Positions 21,438 through 30,918 of a DNA stretch of 64,000 nt are shown in pieces; position 1 is the first letter of the stretch; every line of letters begins with the position of its first letter. Below the pieces are notes generated by a model, which searched no databases, was not told where the DNA came from, and saw nothing but the letters and a program-made list of their open reading frames with translations. Made by a program: the position numbers and the translations under genes. The DNA is from Lachancea thermotolerans CBS 6340 (lineage: Eukaryota > Ascomycota > Saccharomycetes > Saccharomycetales > Saccharomycetaceae), in NCBI RefSeq assembly GCF_000142805.1, contig NC_013078.1:310001-374000 (forward strand), written 5' to 3'.

Positions 21438-21550
21438 CACGTGATGTACATATTTGCACGTGGATACAGCGTGACCGCGAAACAGCCATTGGTCGTGTGA
21501 TAGCACGCATCACGTGATGGGCAAAGTCGCGTTCCATATGTGATCACGTG
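21438..21550. promoter_or_regulatory. Four CACGTG boxes upstream of NUP116
   Basis: CACGTG is found at 21438-21443, 21457-21462, 21511-21516 and 21545-21550. Two sit in the longer palindrome ATCACGTGAT. They occupy the 404-bp spacer 21250-21653 between the NUP116 start and the 77-residue gene; I see no other gene there. Confidence 0.6.
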
Positions 21551-21653
21551 CGCCGCGTTCTTGTTTTCCGTGCGAAATCCATTACTATATTCTATTACAT
21601 CCTGGCCTACCTATAAGCCGCGTCCCTGCGGCGGCCGGCGCCCCGGCGCCTCG

Positions 21654-21887
21654 TTACAGCCGTTCCAGCTGCTGCTGCACGCGCGCCATCAGCCGCCAGC
21701 TGCGCAGCGTCGTGGTTTGCAGAGACCCCGTACTGAGGTCCACTATGAGGTCTTCGTCGTCGTCGGCCTGCGACGCCGGCGTGTAGATCGCCGCCAAGTC
21801 TGGCCGCGACGATTCCACGGGCTTTGTGTAGTATGGCGCCAGCGCCACGGCGTCCTGGCCCGTATTGTTTGTTTTTGAAAGTGACAT
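21654..21887 (-). CDS. Small protein of unknown function (77 residues)
   Basis: The ORF starts at an ATG at 21885-21887 and encodes a soluble, acidic-to-neutral protein. It has the segment SSRPDLAAIYTPAS, an acidic DDDEDLIVDLSTGS, and a helical C terminus RSWRLMARVQQQLERL. I do not recognise a family. S. cerevisiae has a small gene, YKL068W-A, at the matching place beside NUP100 and YKL069W, recorded as found through homology to Ashbya. This ORF may be its counterpart, by synteny and similar size only. Confidence 0.6.
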   Translation of the reverse strand: MSLSKTNNTGQDAVALAPYYTKPVESSRPDLAAIYTPASQADDDEDLIVDLSTGSLQTTTLRSWRLMARVQQQLERL

Positions 21888-22710
21888 TTGTAGAGAGTGT
21901 TAGCGAGAACCAACCGCGAGTACCTTGCGTGCGAAAGTTTGTACTGGCTTTGAGCGTACTGACAACCCTGCTTCTACCTGCTGTAGCCTGCGTCTCATCG
22001 CGCTCGCCTCATCTTCTTTTATACAAGCACCGCTCTATCCAGTTTCTGCCTTTAGTGCCCAAAGCGGCGGGATGCCACACTTTTGTGTATATGTGCGGCG
22101 CGATGCCTGGGACCGACCACGCCGACACGCCAGGGACAGGAGGGTACTATCACGTGCTCAGCCCGGCCCAAAACGCGCTACCTGGGTCGTCACGTGTAAG
22201 TCCGCCCGGTATTTAGGTCACGTGCTCTGCCTGCATCGGACCTTAGGCCATCGCGTTCTTGCGCAGTGGCTGTGGAAGAGCCGTTCTCGTGGCTCCGGAT
22301 CGCCCCACGCTGGGCACACGCGCCTGCGAGAAGCCCTGCAGGGCGCTGAAACCAAGGCCATCGCCGCGGGCGACACGGCACGTGCGCTCGCGGCGCAGGC
22401 ACTTTCGGGGCCTTCGGTGCGCTGCCGCAGTGTGGCTGCGGCGCGGCTCGGTGTCCGTACGGAGTGCGCTCTGCAACGCATTGTTCAATGTCGAGCACGT
22501 GATGTCGACGTATGGTCATGTGATACTGATATATGCGTCACGTGCCTTGCGGCGTTGCGGCACGTGATCTTGTGTTGAGTATGTACACGTGCATGCTCGT
22601 TGCGCACGACGCGTCGGCGCGCGAGCGCCGACGCGTCAGCTCATCTCGGGCTCTGGCACCTCCCAGCACCTCGCACACGGCCTGTCCCTCGTCCACCCGC
22701 CCGCACTGAC
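21888..22710. promoter_or_regulatory. Divergent spacer before CSM3 with eight CACGTG boxes
   Basis: CACGTG lies at 22151, 22191, 22219, 22379, 22496, 22539, 22561 and 22586 (first base of each), eight sites in 441 bp, plus a CATGTG at 22517. An inverted repeat GTCGGCGCGCGAGCGCCGAC lies at about 22612-22631. Several overlapping open frames on both strands (22190-22580) are GC-driven and unlike any protein I know. I see no gene. Confidence 0.55.
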
Positions 22711-23547
22711 ATGTCCCAGCAGCTGCAAGAACGCTTCTCCGACGGCACCGCGCTGTCACAGGACCCGGACTCCTCGCTCCTGGTCGACCCCACCGCGATC
22801 AACCCGTCCGGGCTGGGCCCCGACGGCGACGCGCCGCTACAGGACCCCACGGCGGTCACGACGCGCGTGCGGCGGCCGCAGGTCAAGCTGACCGCCGAGA
22901 AGCTGTGCTCGGCCAAGGGCCTGCCCGCGGTCATGAAGCACGCGCCCCGGAGGCTGCGCATCTCGAAACGTAGGTCCTCCTACGACAACCTCTGCCACCT
23001 GCTGCAGTTTTACCAACTCTGGGCGCACGATCTGTACCCCAAGGCCAAGTTCCACGACTTCGTGGAGCTGTGCCGCAACCTCGGCAAGACTGACCCGCAG
23101 CTGCGCGAGTACAGGATCGAGCTGCTGCGGCAGGAGCTTGAAATGGGCTCTGCACTCGAGGAAGGCGCGCCTGCGTTCCCGCAGGAGCGCTCACCAGCAC
23201 CGGAGCCTACGCCGGACGCGCCTGGAATCGCGGATCTGCGCTCTGAGCCCCCGTCTCCCGCTCCCGCTCCCGCTGGAGCCGATTCCGACGACGACCTGAT
23301 CTACAACATCACGCGCCGCGCGCCAGCGAGAGTGCTTCACGACAGCGACATTGACGAAGACTCCTTGATGGAAACGCAGCCGCCGGCCAGCTCCACGGCC
23401 GGCGATGCGCCGCGGAGCGCAGAATCAGGCCCCGGCCCGATCCTTAACAACAACAACAACAACAACAACAACAATAAAAACAACGACGATGACGACGACG
23501 ACGAAGATGAGGACGAACTCGCGGTTATGCGCGAAATGGGTTTGTAA
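22711..23547 (+). CDS. CSM3: Replication fork protection protein Csm3 (Swi3/TIPIN)
   Basis: This 278-residue protein partners Tof1 at the replication fork, supporting fork pausing, checkpoint signalling and sister cohesion. The Swi3 domain spans about residues 60-140, with the core QLWAHDLYPKAKFHDFVELC. Before it is the basic segment APRRLRISKRRSSYDNLCHL. The C terminus has an asparagine run from an AAC repeat (23446-23475), then an acidic DE-rich run. I start at the ATG at 22711 (MSQQLQERF). The upstream frame is open but GC-rich leader. It meets the next gene tail to tail with 21 bp between. Confidence 0.93.
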   Translation: MSQQLQERFSDGTALSQDPDSSLLVDPTAINPSGLGPDGDAPLQDPTAVTTRVRRPQVKLTAEKLCSAKGLPAVMKHAPRRLRISKRRSSYDNLCHLLQFYQLWAHDLYPKAKFHDFVELCRNLGKTDPQLREYRIELLRQELEMGSALEEGAPAFPQERSPAPEPTPDAPGIADLRSEPPSPAPAPAGADSDDDLIYNITRRAPARVLHDSDIDEDSLMETQPPASSTAGDAPRSAESGPGPILNNNNNNNNNNKNNDDDDDDEDEDELAVMREMGL

Positions 23548-23568
23548 ATGTACTTATGTTATAAAAAA

Positions 23569-25644
23569 TTACTCTTGCTTTTCAGCCTTCTCGCTCCCCG
23601 GCGCCGCCGCGGGCTCGCCAAACTCGTTCGTTCTCGCGTAGTCCACTCTGTACGCCCAGAACTGGTACAGGTATATGAAAAAAACCACGTCGTCCCTGAA
23701 CGTGGCAATCTTGTGTAGCCAGGGCATCTTGGCCACGAATGCGAACAAGTCGTCGATAAAGGTGTTCACGACCTTGTAAGCGAACGCCCTTTTCGACATG
23801 TGCGCCACGGACTTTAACTTGTAGTTGATGTAGACTGCCGGCAACTGGATCAGGAAGCCATAGGTGTAGACGATGCCCACCATAACTCTCACAAAAAAGG
23901 AGTACCAAGACTTGTGCTCCCCGTACACCAGACTGAATCCGGCGTAGCCCAGGATCAGCGGCACGAAAACTTTCAGCAAAATCCTGAACGCCGTCGCGTC
24001 ATACTCCCGTGTTTTCTTCTCCTCTTCATTCAGCAAATGTTTGTTGCTGATCGCGAGCCGCTTCCCTCTTGCCAAGGGCATCATCACGACTTCTGTGTCC
24101 GCATTCAACGAGGCCTCTTCTCGGCTTGCTACTATTTGGATTTTGAGAATCGTCGACACTTTCCAGCACTCTATCAAAAATCCGACCACTTGAGAGACGA
24201 AAACAGTGCTCGATGTTCCCTCAAAGTTGTCGAGAAGGTATAACATGACTAATGCCTGCATCAAAATATTTGCGAAAAGGCCTCTCACGGAAACTCCAAT
24301 ATGGTTTTCTCTTTTTTGCCAGTGGGCGGTATCGCTTTTCAACGCCAGTACGCCTAGGGCCGAATGCAGTACGGTCGCAATCACGGTCAGAGCCAAGACA
24401 GATGTTTTCGTCCCTAGCCAAACTAACTTGTAATGATCTAAAGTGAAGACGGACGAATTTGCCTTCGAAGCGCCCCCAAACATTGCGAGTTCTCTCAAGT
24501 TATGCAAGGCCGTACTGTACACCCTGAACTTCCATGCAGGGGGAATTTCGAGCCTCAGATTGATAGGAAGTTCCCTAGTAGTTGTATTTATTTCTATCAT
24601 CTCGTGGGCCATTTGCCAGAAGTTATTGTAGAGTACAGGGGGGGAATACCGCTGCGCGAGGCCGGTTAAATTATCTCTCTTCGTGCCTTCGTCCACAGAA
24701 ATTAAGCTCTTCATAGCCTTGGGCACACTGTCTGCCTCAACTATCCCGAACGGCTTTCCTAAATATATTGTGATTTCAGGGTGCCAGAAAGGAACGTCGT
24801 CCATATAAGAAAGCTCGTAACCGATGTTATCCTCGCGCGTCTTTTTTTTTGAAGCGAGAAGGTTTTTTTTGGCTGCTTTTTCGGTCTTTGTAAGTTTGTA
24901 GCTTAAGGGAATGGTGTTTTTACTAACATATTCGCAGTTAGTGTAACCCACCTCCTCCGAGCCCTCGCAGCTTGTCATCAAGTAGAGATGCAAGTACACG
25001 AAGTCGTTTCCGAACCCTTCAGGCACCCGGAATTTGAAGTTTTCGCTGATAGTTTGTGGTTCATCTAAATCCAGGCTATCAAGAGAGCCTCTCCAAGCCG
25101 ACGAGTCTTGCGGACTAAAATCAGCTCTGTCGTAGGAGGAATTGGTACTCAAATAGTACTCGAGAGCAAGAGGCGTCCCTGCTCTCCATCCAGGTATCAA
25201 TAGTTTAGGCGCTTTTTTGGAGTTCTTGTACGCCAAGGCTTCCAGTGTGGGCGCTTCCTCCAAGAAGTACTCGGGAATACCGTTGGCATGACTAGTTGAC
25301 GTTATATTGATGCTCTGAACGCTGGGCGGCGTATGTTCGACAAAGGTTTCATTTTCCTGCGGCAGAACCTTTAAAGAGGATTCGTATTCTAGCCTCTCTT
25401 GGCTTTTCTTCAAATCCCCAACTTTCAAACTTCTCTTCTCTAAAGCGCTACTTATAATACGACGGGCAACACGTTGAGAAAAAGTAGTGCTTGTAATGTT
25501 CTTCTCCTCGTCTTGGGCACAGTTCAAGGCATTTATTGGCTCTTTGGAAGGAGATAGGGATTTCTTTAACAAGCTAGCCAGGGACAGAGCCAACACACCA
25601 TATTGTATGTAGCTACGGCCTTCACTAGGTTGCGCGGCATTCAT
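23569..25644 (-). CDS. CLPTM1-family ER membrane protein
   Basis: This 691-residue protein matches the CLPTM1 family (cleft lip and palate transmembrane protein 1). An N-terminal hydrophobic segment (IQYGVLALSLASLL) is followed by a long lumenal region with N-glycosylation sites. Four to six membrane spans occupy about residues 420-640. Conserved blocks are TLDHYKLVWLGTKTSVLALT and IKLPAVYINYKLKSVAHM-like (here IQLPAVYINYKLKSVAHM). A third is AFAYKVVNTFIDDLFAFV. In animals CLPTM1L is reported as a scramblase of a GPI precursor lipid, and CLPTM1 affects GABA-A receptor trafficking; the yeast role is unknown. I know of no S. cerevisiae member. The start ATG is at 25642-25644. Confidence 0.88.
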   Translation of the reverse strand: MNAAQPSEGRSYIQYGVLALSLASLLKKSLSPSKEPINALNCAQDEEKNITSTTFSQRVARRIISSALEKRSLKVGDLKKSQERLEYESSLKVLPQENETFVEHTPPSVQSINITSTSHANGIPEYFLEEAPTLEALAYKNSKKAPKLLIPGWRAGTPLALEYYLSTNSSYDRADFSPQDSSAWRGSLDSLDLDEPQTISENFKFRVPEGFGNDFVYLHLYLMTSCEGSEEVGYTNCEYVSKNTIPLSYKLTKTEKAAKKNLLASKKKTREDNIGYELSYMDDVPFWHPEITIYLGKPFGIVEADSVPKAMKSLISVDEGTKRDNLTGLAQRYSPPVLYNNFWQMAHEMIEINTTTRELPINLRLEIPPAWKFRVYSTALHNLRELAMFGGASKANSSVFTLDHYKLVWLGTKTSVLALTVIATVLHSALGVLALKSDTAHWQKRENHIGVSVRGLFANILMQALVMLYLLDNFEGTSSTVFVSQVVGFLIECWKVSTILKIQIVASREEASLNADTEVVMMPLARGKRLAISNKHLLNEEEKKTREYDATAFRILLKVFVPLILGYAGFSLVYGEHKSWYSFFVRVMVGIVYTYGFLIQLPAVYINYKLKSVAHMSKRAFAYKVVNTFIDDLFAFVAKMPWLHKIATFRDDVVFFIYLYQFWAYRVDYARTNEFGEPAAAPGSEKAEKQE

Positions 25645-25901
25645 TTTCTATACCAGCCGTGTGGAGTAGGAATAGAAAGTGACATTTGAGCTCTTAGGCC
25701 TCTGAATAAATTCGGTTCGCATGGACCTTGATAGCATTTCCCATCTCGATTTATTTTTCCGTGTACCTGAACGGCATCATCGATGACAGAATAAAATGTT
25801 CGTGACAAATTCTCAGATGCTGTCGAAAGCCCAAGCCTGGTTTAAACATTGAATGAATGTGGGTTTTAGACGTATTGTACATATTAGTGCTATGTAGTAG
25901 A

Positions 25902-28352
25902 TCAACTAGTCCATAGGCGAGCGGTGTTATCGGCGCCAGCAGAAAATAGCCATGCTTCCCTAGGGTGCCACACCAAGTCCAAAACACCCAAGCTATTGAC
26001 AACTTTGTGGCCCTCAAGTTTCTTGAGTGGCACGAGCAGTGGATTCTTCAGCATGTCATCGTACACCGTAGCATGGAAAACATGAATAATGCTATCGTCA
26101 GAGGCCGAACAGAACAGCGGCAGCTTTTTATGGAAGGCGACCTTTCTGACAGCCATTTCATGGTATCTCAGGGTCTTGTATGGGGTGCTGGCGAGGTCAA
26201 GGTCGTGCCACAAAACACGCTTGTCGAAAGAAGACGCCAATAAGTTATCACCTCTGGGGTGGATGTCGATCGTAGACAACCAACGCGCGCCAGGCATCAG
26301 CTTCTTTACCAACGCTTGTTGAGACAGATCGTAAATTCTCACGTATCTTTGCGAGCAGACAAACAATTGTGGCTTGAAAGGATGGAACTTCGCATCCATT
26401 ACAATGCCCTTGGACTTCTTGAATGGCGACTGCGATAAATGCTTGGATAGTTGGTGAATGAGAACAGATGTGTGACCCGACTTTGGCTGAACAGTAACAA
26501 AATAGTCTCCCTTTCTGTGCCACGACAACTTTTTCACAGTGTGCCTGCAGGTTATCACAACTGCAATGTCTTTCTCGGCCTGCTTCTGGCTGGCCTTGTG
26601 CCACTGGGCAACCTGGCTCTTTACTGCAGTGCTTTCAGGCTGATCGTTTTCATCATCGCTGTTGACGTTGAGGTTAGAAGTCTTTGAATTGCCGTAAGTA
26701 TCAAAACCAAAACCATCCTCGATCTTGGTTCTACCAGTGTTCTCAACCTCAAACCCAAAGATGGGTGGGACAATCAGGAAAATGTTCTCTCCAGCTGCAA
26801 TAGCCAAAATACCAGTGGTTTTGTCGGGATTCCATTCAATTGCTTCGACATTGTCGCCACTCTTGGCTTCAGGATCAACAACTTGGACCTTGTAGACTTC
26901 CCTTCCGGTCAGGATTTCCCAGATTCTCACCGAACCGTCATCAGAGCCAGTTGCAAGCCATAGGCCCGAGGGGTCAATAGAAAGTGTTCTGATTCTACCC
27001 TCATGACCACGGTAGATTGTTGAACAACGAGTTGGGAAAGGTCTCAAGTCCTTAGGGGAAGGAAGCTCCGGAATCAGAGATTCAGGGTCGATGTTCAGTT
27101 TGTTTTTGCGCACTCTTGGTGCCAGATATAAGTCTAGGGACCGCTCAAATCTTTCTCTGACAGATTCCACATAACCTGGAACCTTTCTGAGGGCATTGAA
27201 CTTCTGAGGAACAAAATTTCTTTCTCTCTCGCTAGGCTCCTGGTTCTCCCACTCTTCCTTTTCTTCCTTACTCAACAAGTATTCTTCAGGTGGGTTATAA
27301 CTCTCTTCGTTGGTTGGGGGAGGTAGTTTTGGTGCTCTAAGATTCATAACGTGGTCATCGGATTCATCGCTGGCACCCCACAAGTCGTAATGGTGAGAAC
27401 TCTCCTCTTCCTCTCTCATCTCCTTGAGCTTGTTCGGAGGTATAATGCGGCCTTCTCTAATGGCTCTGACAATCTTCATAATTCTCTTGGCCTCATTCTT
27501 AGAAGGAACAAATCTCCGCTTTGGCTCCGGGACTGCAGTCAATGGCATCGTTTCGGTATGTCTAGTAAACCAGTCGACATATGGCTGGTATGGGTCAACA
27601 GAATCGTCTGTTTTCTCATTCTTCTGGATCTTAGAAATCAACTCCAGCTCCTCCTGACTCAAGTTCAAGCTGGCACCTGTGTCCTTATCCAGCAGACCAG
27701 TCCAACCCTCAGGTAGCTCTATAGTTTCAAGCAGTTGGTCTAGAGCAGAACCCTTAGCAGGTCTCATTATTCTTTTACCGTTGATACTGTAACCAATGTG
27801 GGGCATTTCATCATAAGCTGAAAGAGGAATGTTACCTATGGTGTTTTGAACCTCAACATCACTGTCGTCACTATCGTAGACTGGGTTGATCTCAGGCTTT
27901 ATCGTTCTTGGCCGACCGTCGGAAAACTTAGTACGGATCACCTCTTCGTCCTGGTCTGGTATCATATTCAGCTTGATACTGGAAAGTTTTTCCACCATTG
28001 AGTTCGAGTTACTCGCATCAGAGAACTCCAAGGATTCATTTGCCTCTGAGCCATCCTCAGGTTCTTCTTCGGCAAGAAGCTTGTTGAACTCTTCATCTGA
28101 GTCTGATCCTGCTTCCTCTTCGCTAGCGCCGTCTTCACCCTCTTCAGCAGATTGAAACTGACCTGTCTCATCTGCTTCGCTGTCCACCTCGCTGTAATCC
28201 TCATCACTTTCATCAGCCTCATCGTCTATGAGTCCTTGCACGTTCAACTCATCGTCGCTCGATTCTTCTTCAAGCTCTCGCTTTTTCTCTGCCTCCCCTT
28301 TCGAGTTGGAGCGCGTTGTGGACAAGCGCTTCGCCTGCTGATTCTTCGCCAT
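25902..28352 (-). CDS. ERB1: Ribosome biogenesis protein Erb1 (BOP1)
   Basis: This 816-residue protein is the yeast BOP1 homologue, part of the Nop7-Erb1-Ytm1 complex needed for 27S pre-rRNA processing and 60S maturation. The N terminus is highly acidic. The BOP1NT domain (about 245-510) contains [20 protein letters not shown] just before it and [20 protein letters not shown] inside. Seven WD40 repeats follow, ending [10 protein letters not shown] use the ATG at 28350-28352 (MAKNQQ); the frame is open eight codons further, but its first codon is TTG. Location next to CSM3 matches YMR048W-YMR049C, with the CLPTM1 gene inserted. Confidence 0.97.
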   Translation of the reverse strand: MAKNQQAKRLSTTRSNSKGEAEKKRELEEESSDDELNVQGLIDDEADESDEDYSEVDSEADETGQFQSAEEGEDGASEEEAGSDSDEEFNKLLAEEEPEDGSEANESLEFSDASNSNSMVEKLSSIKLNMIPDQDEEVIRTKFSDGRPRTIKPEINPVYDSDDSDVEVQNTIGNIPLSAYDEMPHIGYSINGKRIMRPAKGSALDQLLETIELPEGWTGLLDKDTGASLNLSQEELELISKIQKNEKTDDSVDPYQPYVDWFTRHTETMPLTAVPEPKRRFVPSKNEAKRIMKIVRAIREGRIIPPNKLKEMREEEESSHHYDLWGASDESDDHVMNLRAPKLPPPTNEESYNPPEEYLLSKEEKEEWENQEPSERERNFVPQKFNALRKVPGYVESVRERFERSLDLYLAPRVRKNKLNIDPESLIPELPSPKDLRPFPTRCSTIYRGHEGRIRTLSIDPSGLWLATGSDDGSVRIWEILTGREVYKVQVVDPEAKSGDNVEAIEWNPDKTTGILAIAAGENIFLIVPPIFGFEVENTGRTKIEDGFGFDTYGNSKTSNLNVNSDDENDQPESTAVKSQVAQWHKASQKQAEKDIAVVITCRHTVKKLSWHRKGDYFVTVQPKSGHTSVLIHQLSKHLSQSPFKKSKGIVMDAKFHPFKPQLFVCSQRYVRIYDLSQQALVKKLMPGARWLSTIDIHPRGDNLLASSFDKRVLWHDLDLASTPYKTLRYHEMAVRKVAFHKKLPLFCSASDDSIIHVFHATVYDDMLKNPLLVPLKKLEGHKVVNSLGVLDLVWHPREAWLFSAGADNTARLWTS

Positions 28353-28420
28353 TAAGTTTTCAGTGAGCAACGGCAAGTGTTATGTCTCGCACTGAACTTT
28401 CGTCTTTGGAAGCGCTTGTT

Positions 28421-28465
28421 AGCTCATCGCCTCAAAGCTCATCTCTCGAAATTTTGAAAATTTTC
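28421..28465 (-). promoter_or_regulatory. PAC and RRPE motifs before ERB1
   Basis: On the minus strand GCGATGAGCT (28421-28430) is a perfect PAC element. A near-PAC copy lies at about 28436-28445, and TGAAAATTTTC (28455-28465) matches the RRPE element. They lie 69-113 bp before the ERB1 ATG. This pair marks the yeast ribosome-biogenesis regulon, bound by Dot6/Tod6 and Stb3. Confidence 0.75.
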
Positions 28466-28550
28466 CATAATACGAAGACGTTTCTTTTGAAAATTCATGG
28501 CTAACATCTTCCTATATGAGATTTTCTGTAATTCCTTAAATCAACCAATT

Positions 28551-28624
28551 GGTTTCGTGGTCTAGTCGGTTATGGCATCTGCTTAACACGCAGAACGTCC
28601 CCAGTTCGATCCTGGGCGAAGTCA
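28551..28624 (+). tRNA. tRNA-Val(AAC)
   Basis: GGTTTCGTGGTCTAGTCGGT begins the gene, the anticodon loop reads CTTAACAC, and CCCAGTTCGATCCTGGG forms the T-arm. It is nearly identical to yeast tRNA-Val(AAC), has no intron, and is followed by a T run (TTTTTT) that ends RNA polymerase III transcription. The acceptor stem carries two G-U pairs. Confidence 0.97.
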
Positions 28625-28703
28625 ATTTTTTGTCGAAATTCCTGAGGTACTGCTGTGAACAAGCACCCTTCAACAGAGATGTGAACATTCATTAGTATAT
28701 TAT

Positions 28704-29237
28704 TTAAAATTTACAGGTTCTACTGATCAGATTAGCGAGTTCTTCCAAATGTTTTTTATCCGTTTCGCCAAATCCGTTATATTCCAGGCAATCTATGTCT
28801 ATGACTCCGAGGCATTCCCCAGCATCGCTCAATATTGGCACCACAATTTCGCTCTTTGTCTCCCCATCGCACGCAATGTGGCCAGGAAACTTGTTCACGT
28901 CGGGCACAACCTGCGTTTCCTTGGTTTGCGCAGCTGCTCCACATACGCCAGATCCAGCCCTTATTGTCTGACAAGCAACCTTACCTTGAAAAGGCCCTAA
29001 CAGCAGTTCCTGCTTGTTCTCAGTCCTAGAGATGTAGAAACCAGCCCAGTTGACGTCCAGGGGGAGCGACCTGTATGCGTGCCAAAGAAGAGAAGAAGCG
29101 TTTGCCAGATTGCAGACCCAGTTGTCTTGATCCGCGGCTAAAGCGGCATAAGAGTCTAGCAACAACTGCAATGCTTCTTCGCGTTGAAGGCCATCGAAAT
29201 GCGCGTAGTCAGCGTGGTGTTCTCCTTGCTCGCCCAT
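28704..29237 (-). CDS. Free methionine-R-sulfoxide reductase (GAF domain)
   Basis: This 177-residue protein corresponds to S. cerevisiae YKL069W (fRMsr), which reduces free methionine-R-sulfoxide using thioredoxin. It is a single GAF domain. The three catalytic cysteines are present: C89 (KVACQTI), C99 (GSGVCG) and C123 (GHIACDGETKSEIV). They are equivalent to C91, C101 and C125 in the S. cerevisiae enzyme. The family pattern LDVNWAGFYI and the late SDAGECLGVIDIDC also fit. The start ATG is at 29235-29237. In S. cerevisiae it lies beside NUP100. Confidence 0.95.
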   Translation of the reverse strand: MGEQGEHHADYAHFDGLQREEALQLLLDSYAALAADQDNWVCNLANASSLLWHAYRSLPLDVNWAGFYISRTENKQELLLGPFQGKVACQTIRAGSGVCGAAAQTKETQVVPDVNKFPGHIACDGETKSEIVVPILSDAGECLGVIDIDCLEYNGFGETDKKHLEELANLISRTCKF

Positions 29238-29996
29238 CGCTTGTGTTTTCCAAATGACTGTTGCAAAGCTTAACCATCTTGTTCAAACTGTAATAAACAC
29301 GTACGAATAGTCACTTTTTCAAGCTTCGTCACTGTGGCTCCGAAGGAATGCACGCTTGTAAAGACAAAGGTCAAGGGCCCAAACAAGCTAATGTGAATCA
29401 ATGGAATAACATTCAGCTTTACAAAAAAGTCGTTGCCAGCTTGAGATTCTAAACCTGTTTCCAGCTTTTTACCTGAAACATCAATATGTCTTCCCCGGAC
29501 TTGTTCGTAGCCCTCGCCCCAGTCGCTTTTGAGGCAACCTTCCTTACGACTCTTGGCTCAGAAATGTTGATGCTGCTAGCCCCGGATTACGCAGAGTATA
29601 TACCCTTAAAAAACCGAAGTTCAACTATTCCTCCATATTTATTGTTTAGTACTCATTTGGTCCCAATTAAAGGTAAGAGATAAAAAACCTTAGTCACCTA
29701 TCAGGATTGGAAGAAAACAAGCAAGTTGTCAACGTTCACGAGGCAAGAAGGATTGCTGCCAAACATCGTTGCCTTGAAGTGCCATTATACTAAGCCGCGA
29801 TTTCGAATTTAAAGCCTGAACTTTCTCTCCAAGCCCAGCTATATCAAACCGGTCTAGTGACAGGCGTAATATGAAATGAAAAAAAAAGTGTTTATGGGAT
29901 ATGACTGCACTGAGTCTATAAGCGATTGGGTGACATGAATAGCTTCGTGGCACCAAACCAATATGATAGAATCGAGAAGTTCAAAAAACCAAAAAA
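29238..29996. other. Spacer between fRMsr gene and tRNA-Trp
   Basis: This 759-bp AT-richer stretch holds the fRMsr promoter. A 65-codon ORF at 29486-29683 has a hydrophobic start but no recognisable similarity, so I do not call it. I see nothing else. Confidence 0.5.
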
Positions 29997-30099
29997 TGAA
30001 ACGGACAGGAATTGAACCTGCAACCCTTCGATTGCAATTGTTTCCTTGGTAACCAGGATTTAACTGGAGTCGAAAGCTCTACCATTGAGCCACCGCTTC
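29997..30099 (-). tRNA. tRNA-Trp(CCA) with an intron of about 31 nt
   Basis: The minus strand reads GAAGCGGTGGCTCAATGGTA at the 5' end, with anticodon CCA in CTTTCGACTCCA. An intron of about 31 nt begins one base 3' of the anticodon. The second exon resumes at ATCGAAGGGTTGCAGG and ends TCCTGTCCGTTTCA. It is nearly identical to the yeast tRNA-Trp, which also carries an intron at this place. Confidence 0.96.
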
Positions 30100-30238
30100 A
30101 TTAGTTGAAAGGATGTTAACGCAGTTTGTATAAGTAGCAATATTAACATAGCTAATAAATGCAACTTATTCCAAGAACACTAGCGCGAGTCGCCTTGAAC
30201 TGTGTTTGATCGTCTATCTCACAAATACAGAATATACG

Positions 30239-30847
30239 ATGGAGAATTCTGCTGACAGCTTTGAGTATCTGCTCCATCTTACCAAGGGACTCAGTACAGA
30301 ATGCAGGTCAACAAGGCAAGGGACCGAGAGGATTGAACATCTCGTTAAGAGATTGGCGAAACTTACTCAAACGTCCTACGAGGAGCTGTCAAAGAACCCG
30401 GGGCCACAAGTGTTACAAAAATACAGGGAGCTGGGCAGGGAAAGCGAAAGAGACCGGCTAGAACGAGAGAACTATGCGCTAATCTACCAAATTGAACGGC
30501 AGGAGTACGTTTGCCGGCGAATCTGGAGCCTTATCGACCAGGTCGAGGACTTACTTGAATCCATCAAGAAGTTTGTCGTGGAACAGCAAGGCCACAGGTT
30601 ACGCACCGAGAACGAGTTTCTGGAGACCGTTGTGCATTCGCGCATGGCAAATCTGCAGGTTAACACAGAGGACCTGGTCGAAGCTAAGAATGCGTCTCGT
30701 ACTAAGCTTGACCTGCTAACACGAGAGCTCAAAGATTTATGCAAGCAAATTGATTGGAATAAGATGTCAGATTCTGAGGATGCTACACTCCTTTCACGCA
30801 AAGTATCAGAAGTGGAAAGTAAATATAAACTTAAACTAAAAAGTTGA
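30239..30847 (+). CDS. FAR3: Far3-like protein of the Far (STRIPAK-type) complex
   Basis: This 202-residue protein is largely coiled coil, with long charged helices such as RESERDRLERENYALIYQIE. Far3 (204 residues in S. cerevisiae) belongs to the Far3-7-8-9-10-11 complex that keeps cells arrested after pheromone and opposes TORC2 signalling. I identify it mainly by size, coiled-coil nature and position next to the STB6/STB2 gene, as YMR052W lies beside YMR053C. The start is the ATG at 30239 (MENSADSF); the frame opens earlier only with TTG. Sequence similarity to Far3 itself I could not verify. Confidence 0.75.
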   Translation: MENSADSFEYLLHLTKGLSTECRSTRQGTERIEHLVKRLAKLTQTSYEELSKNPGPQVLQKYRELGRESERDRLERENYALIYQIERQEYVCRRIWSLIDQVEDLLESIKKFVVEQQGHRLRTENEFLETVVHSRMANLQVNTEDLVEAKNASRTKLDLLTRELKDLCKQIDWNKMSDSEDATLLSRKVSEVESKYKLKLKS

Positions 30848-30918
30848 CGCTCCAAGACTGAACCTCGCCCCTTCCCCACCTTTGGACCTTACGATGCTAT
30901 TCCAGCTAAAACCCTATG

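Noticed and set aside
22160-22600. Several overlapping 80-217-codon frames in the CSM3 promoter
   Set aside because: They overlap each other on both strands, are arginine/alanine-rich and follow from high GC; no similarity.
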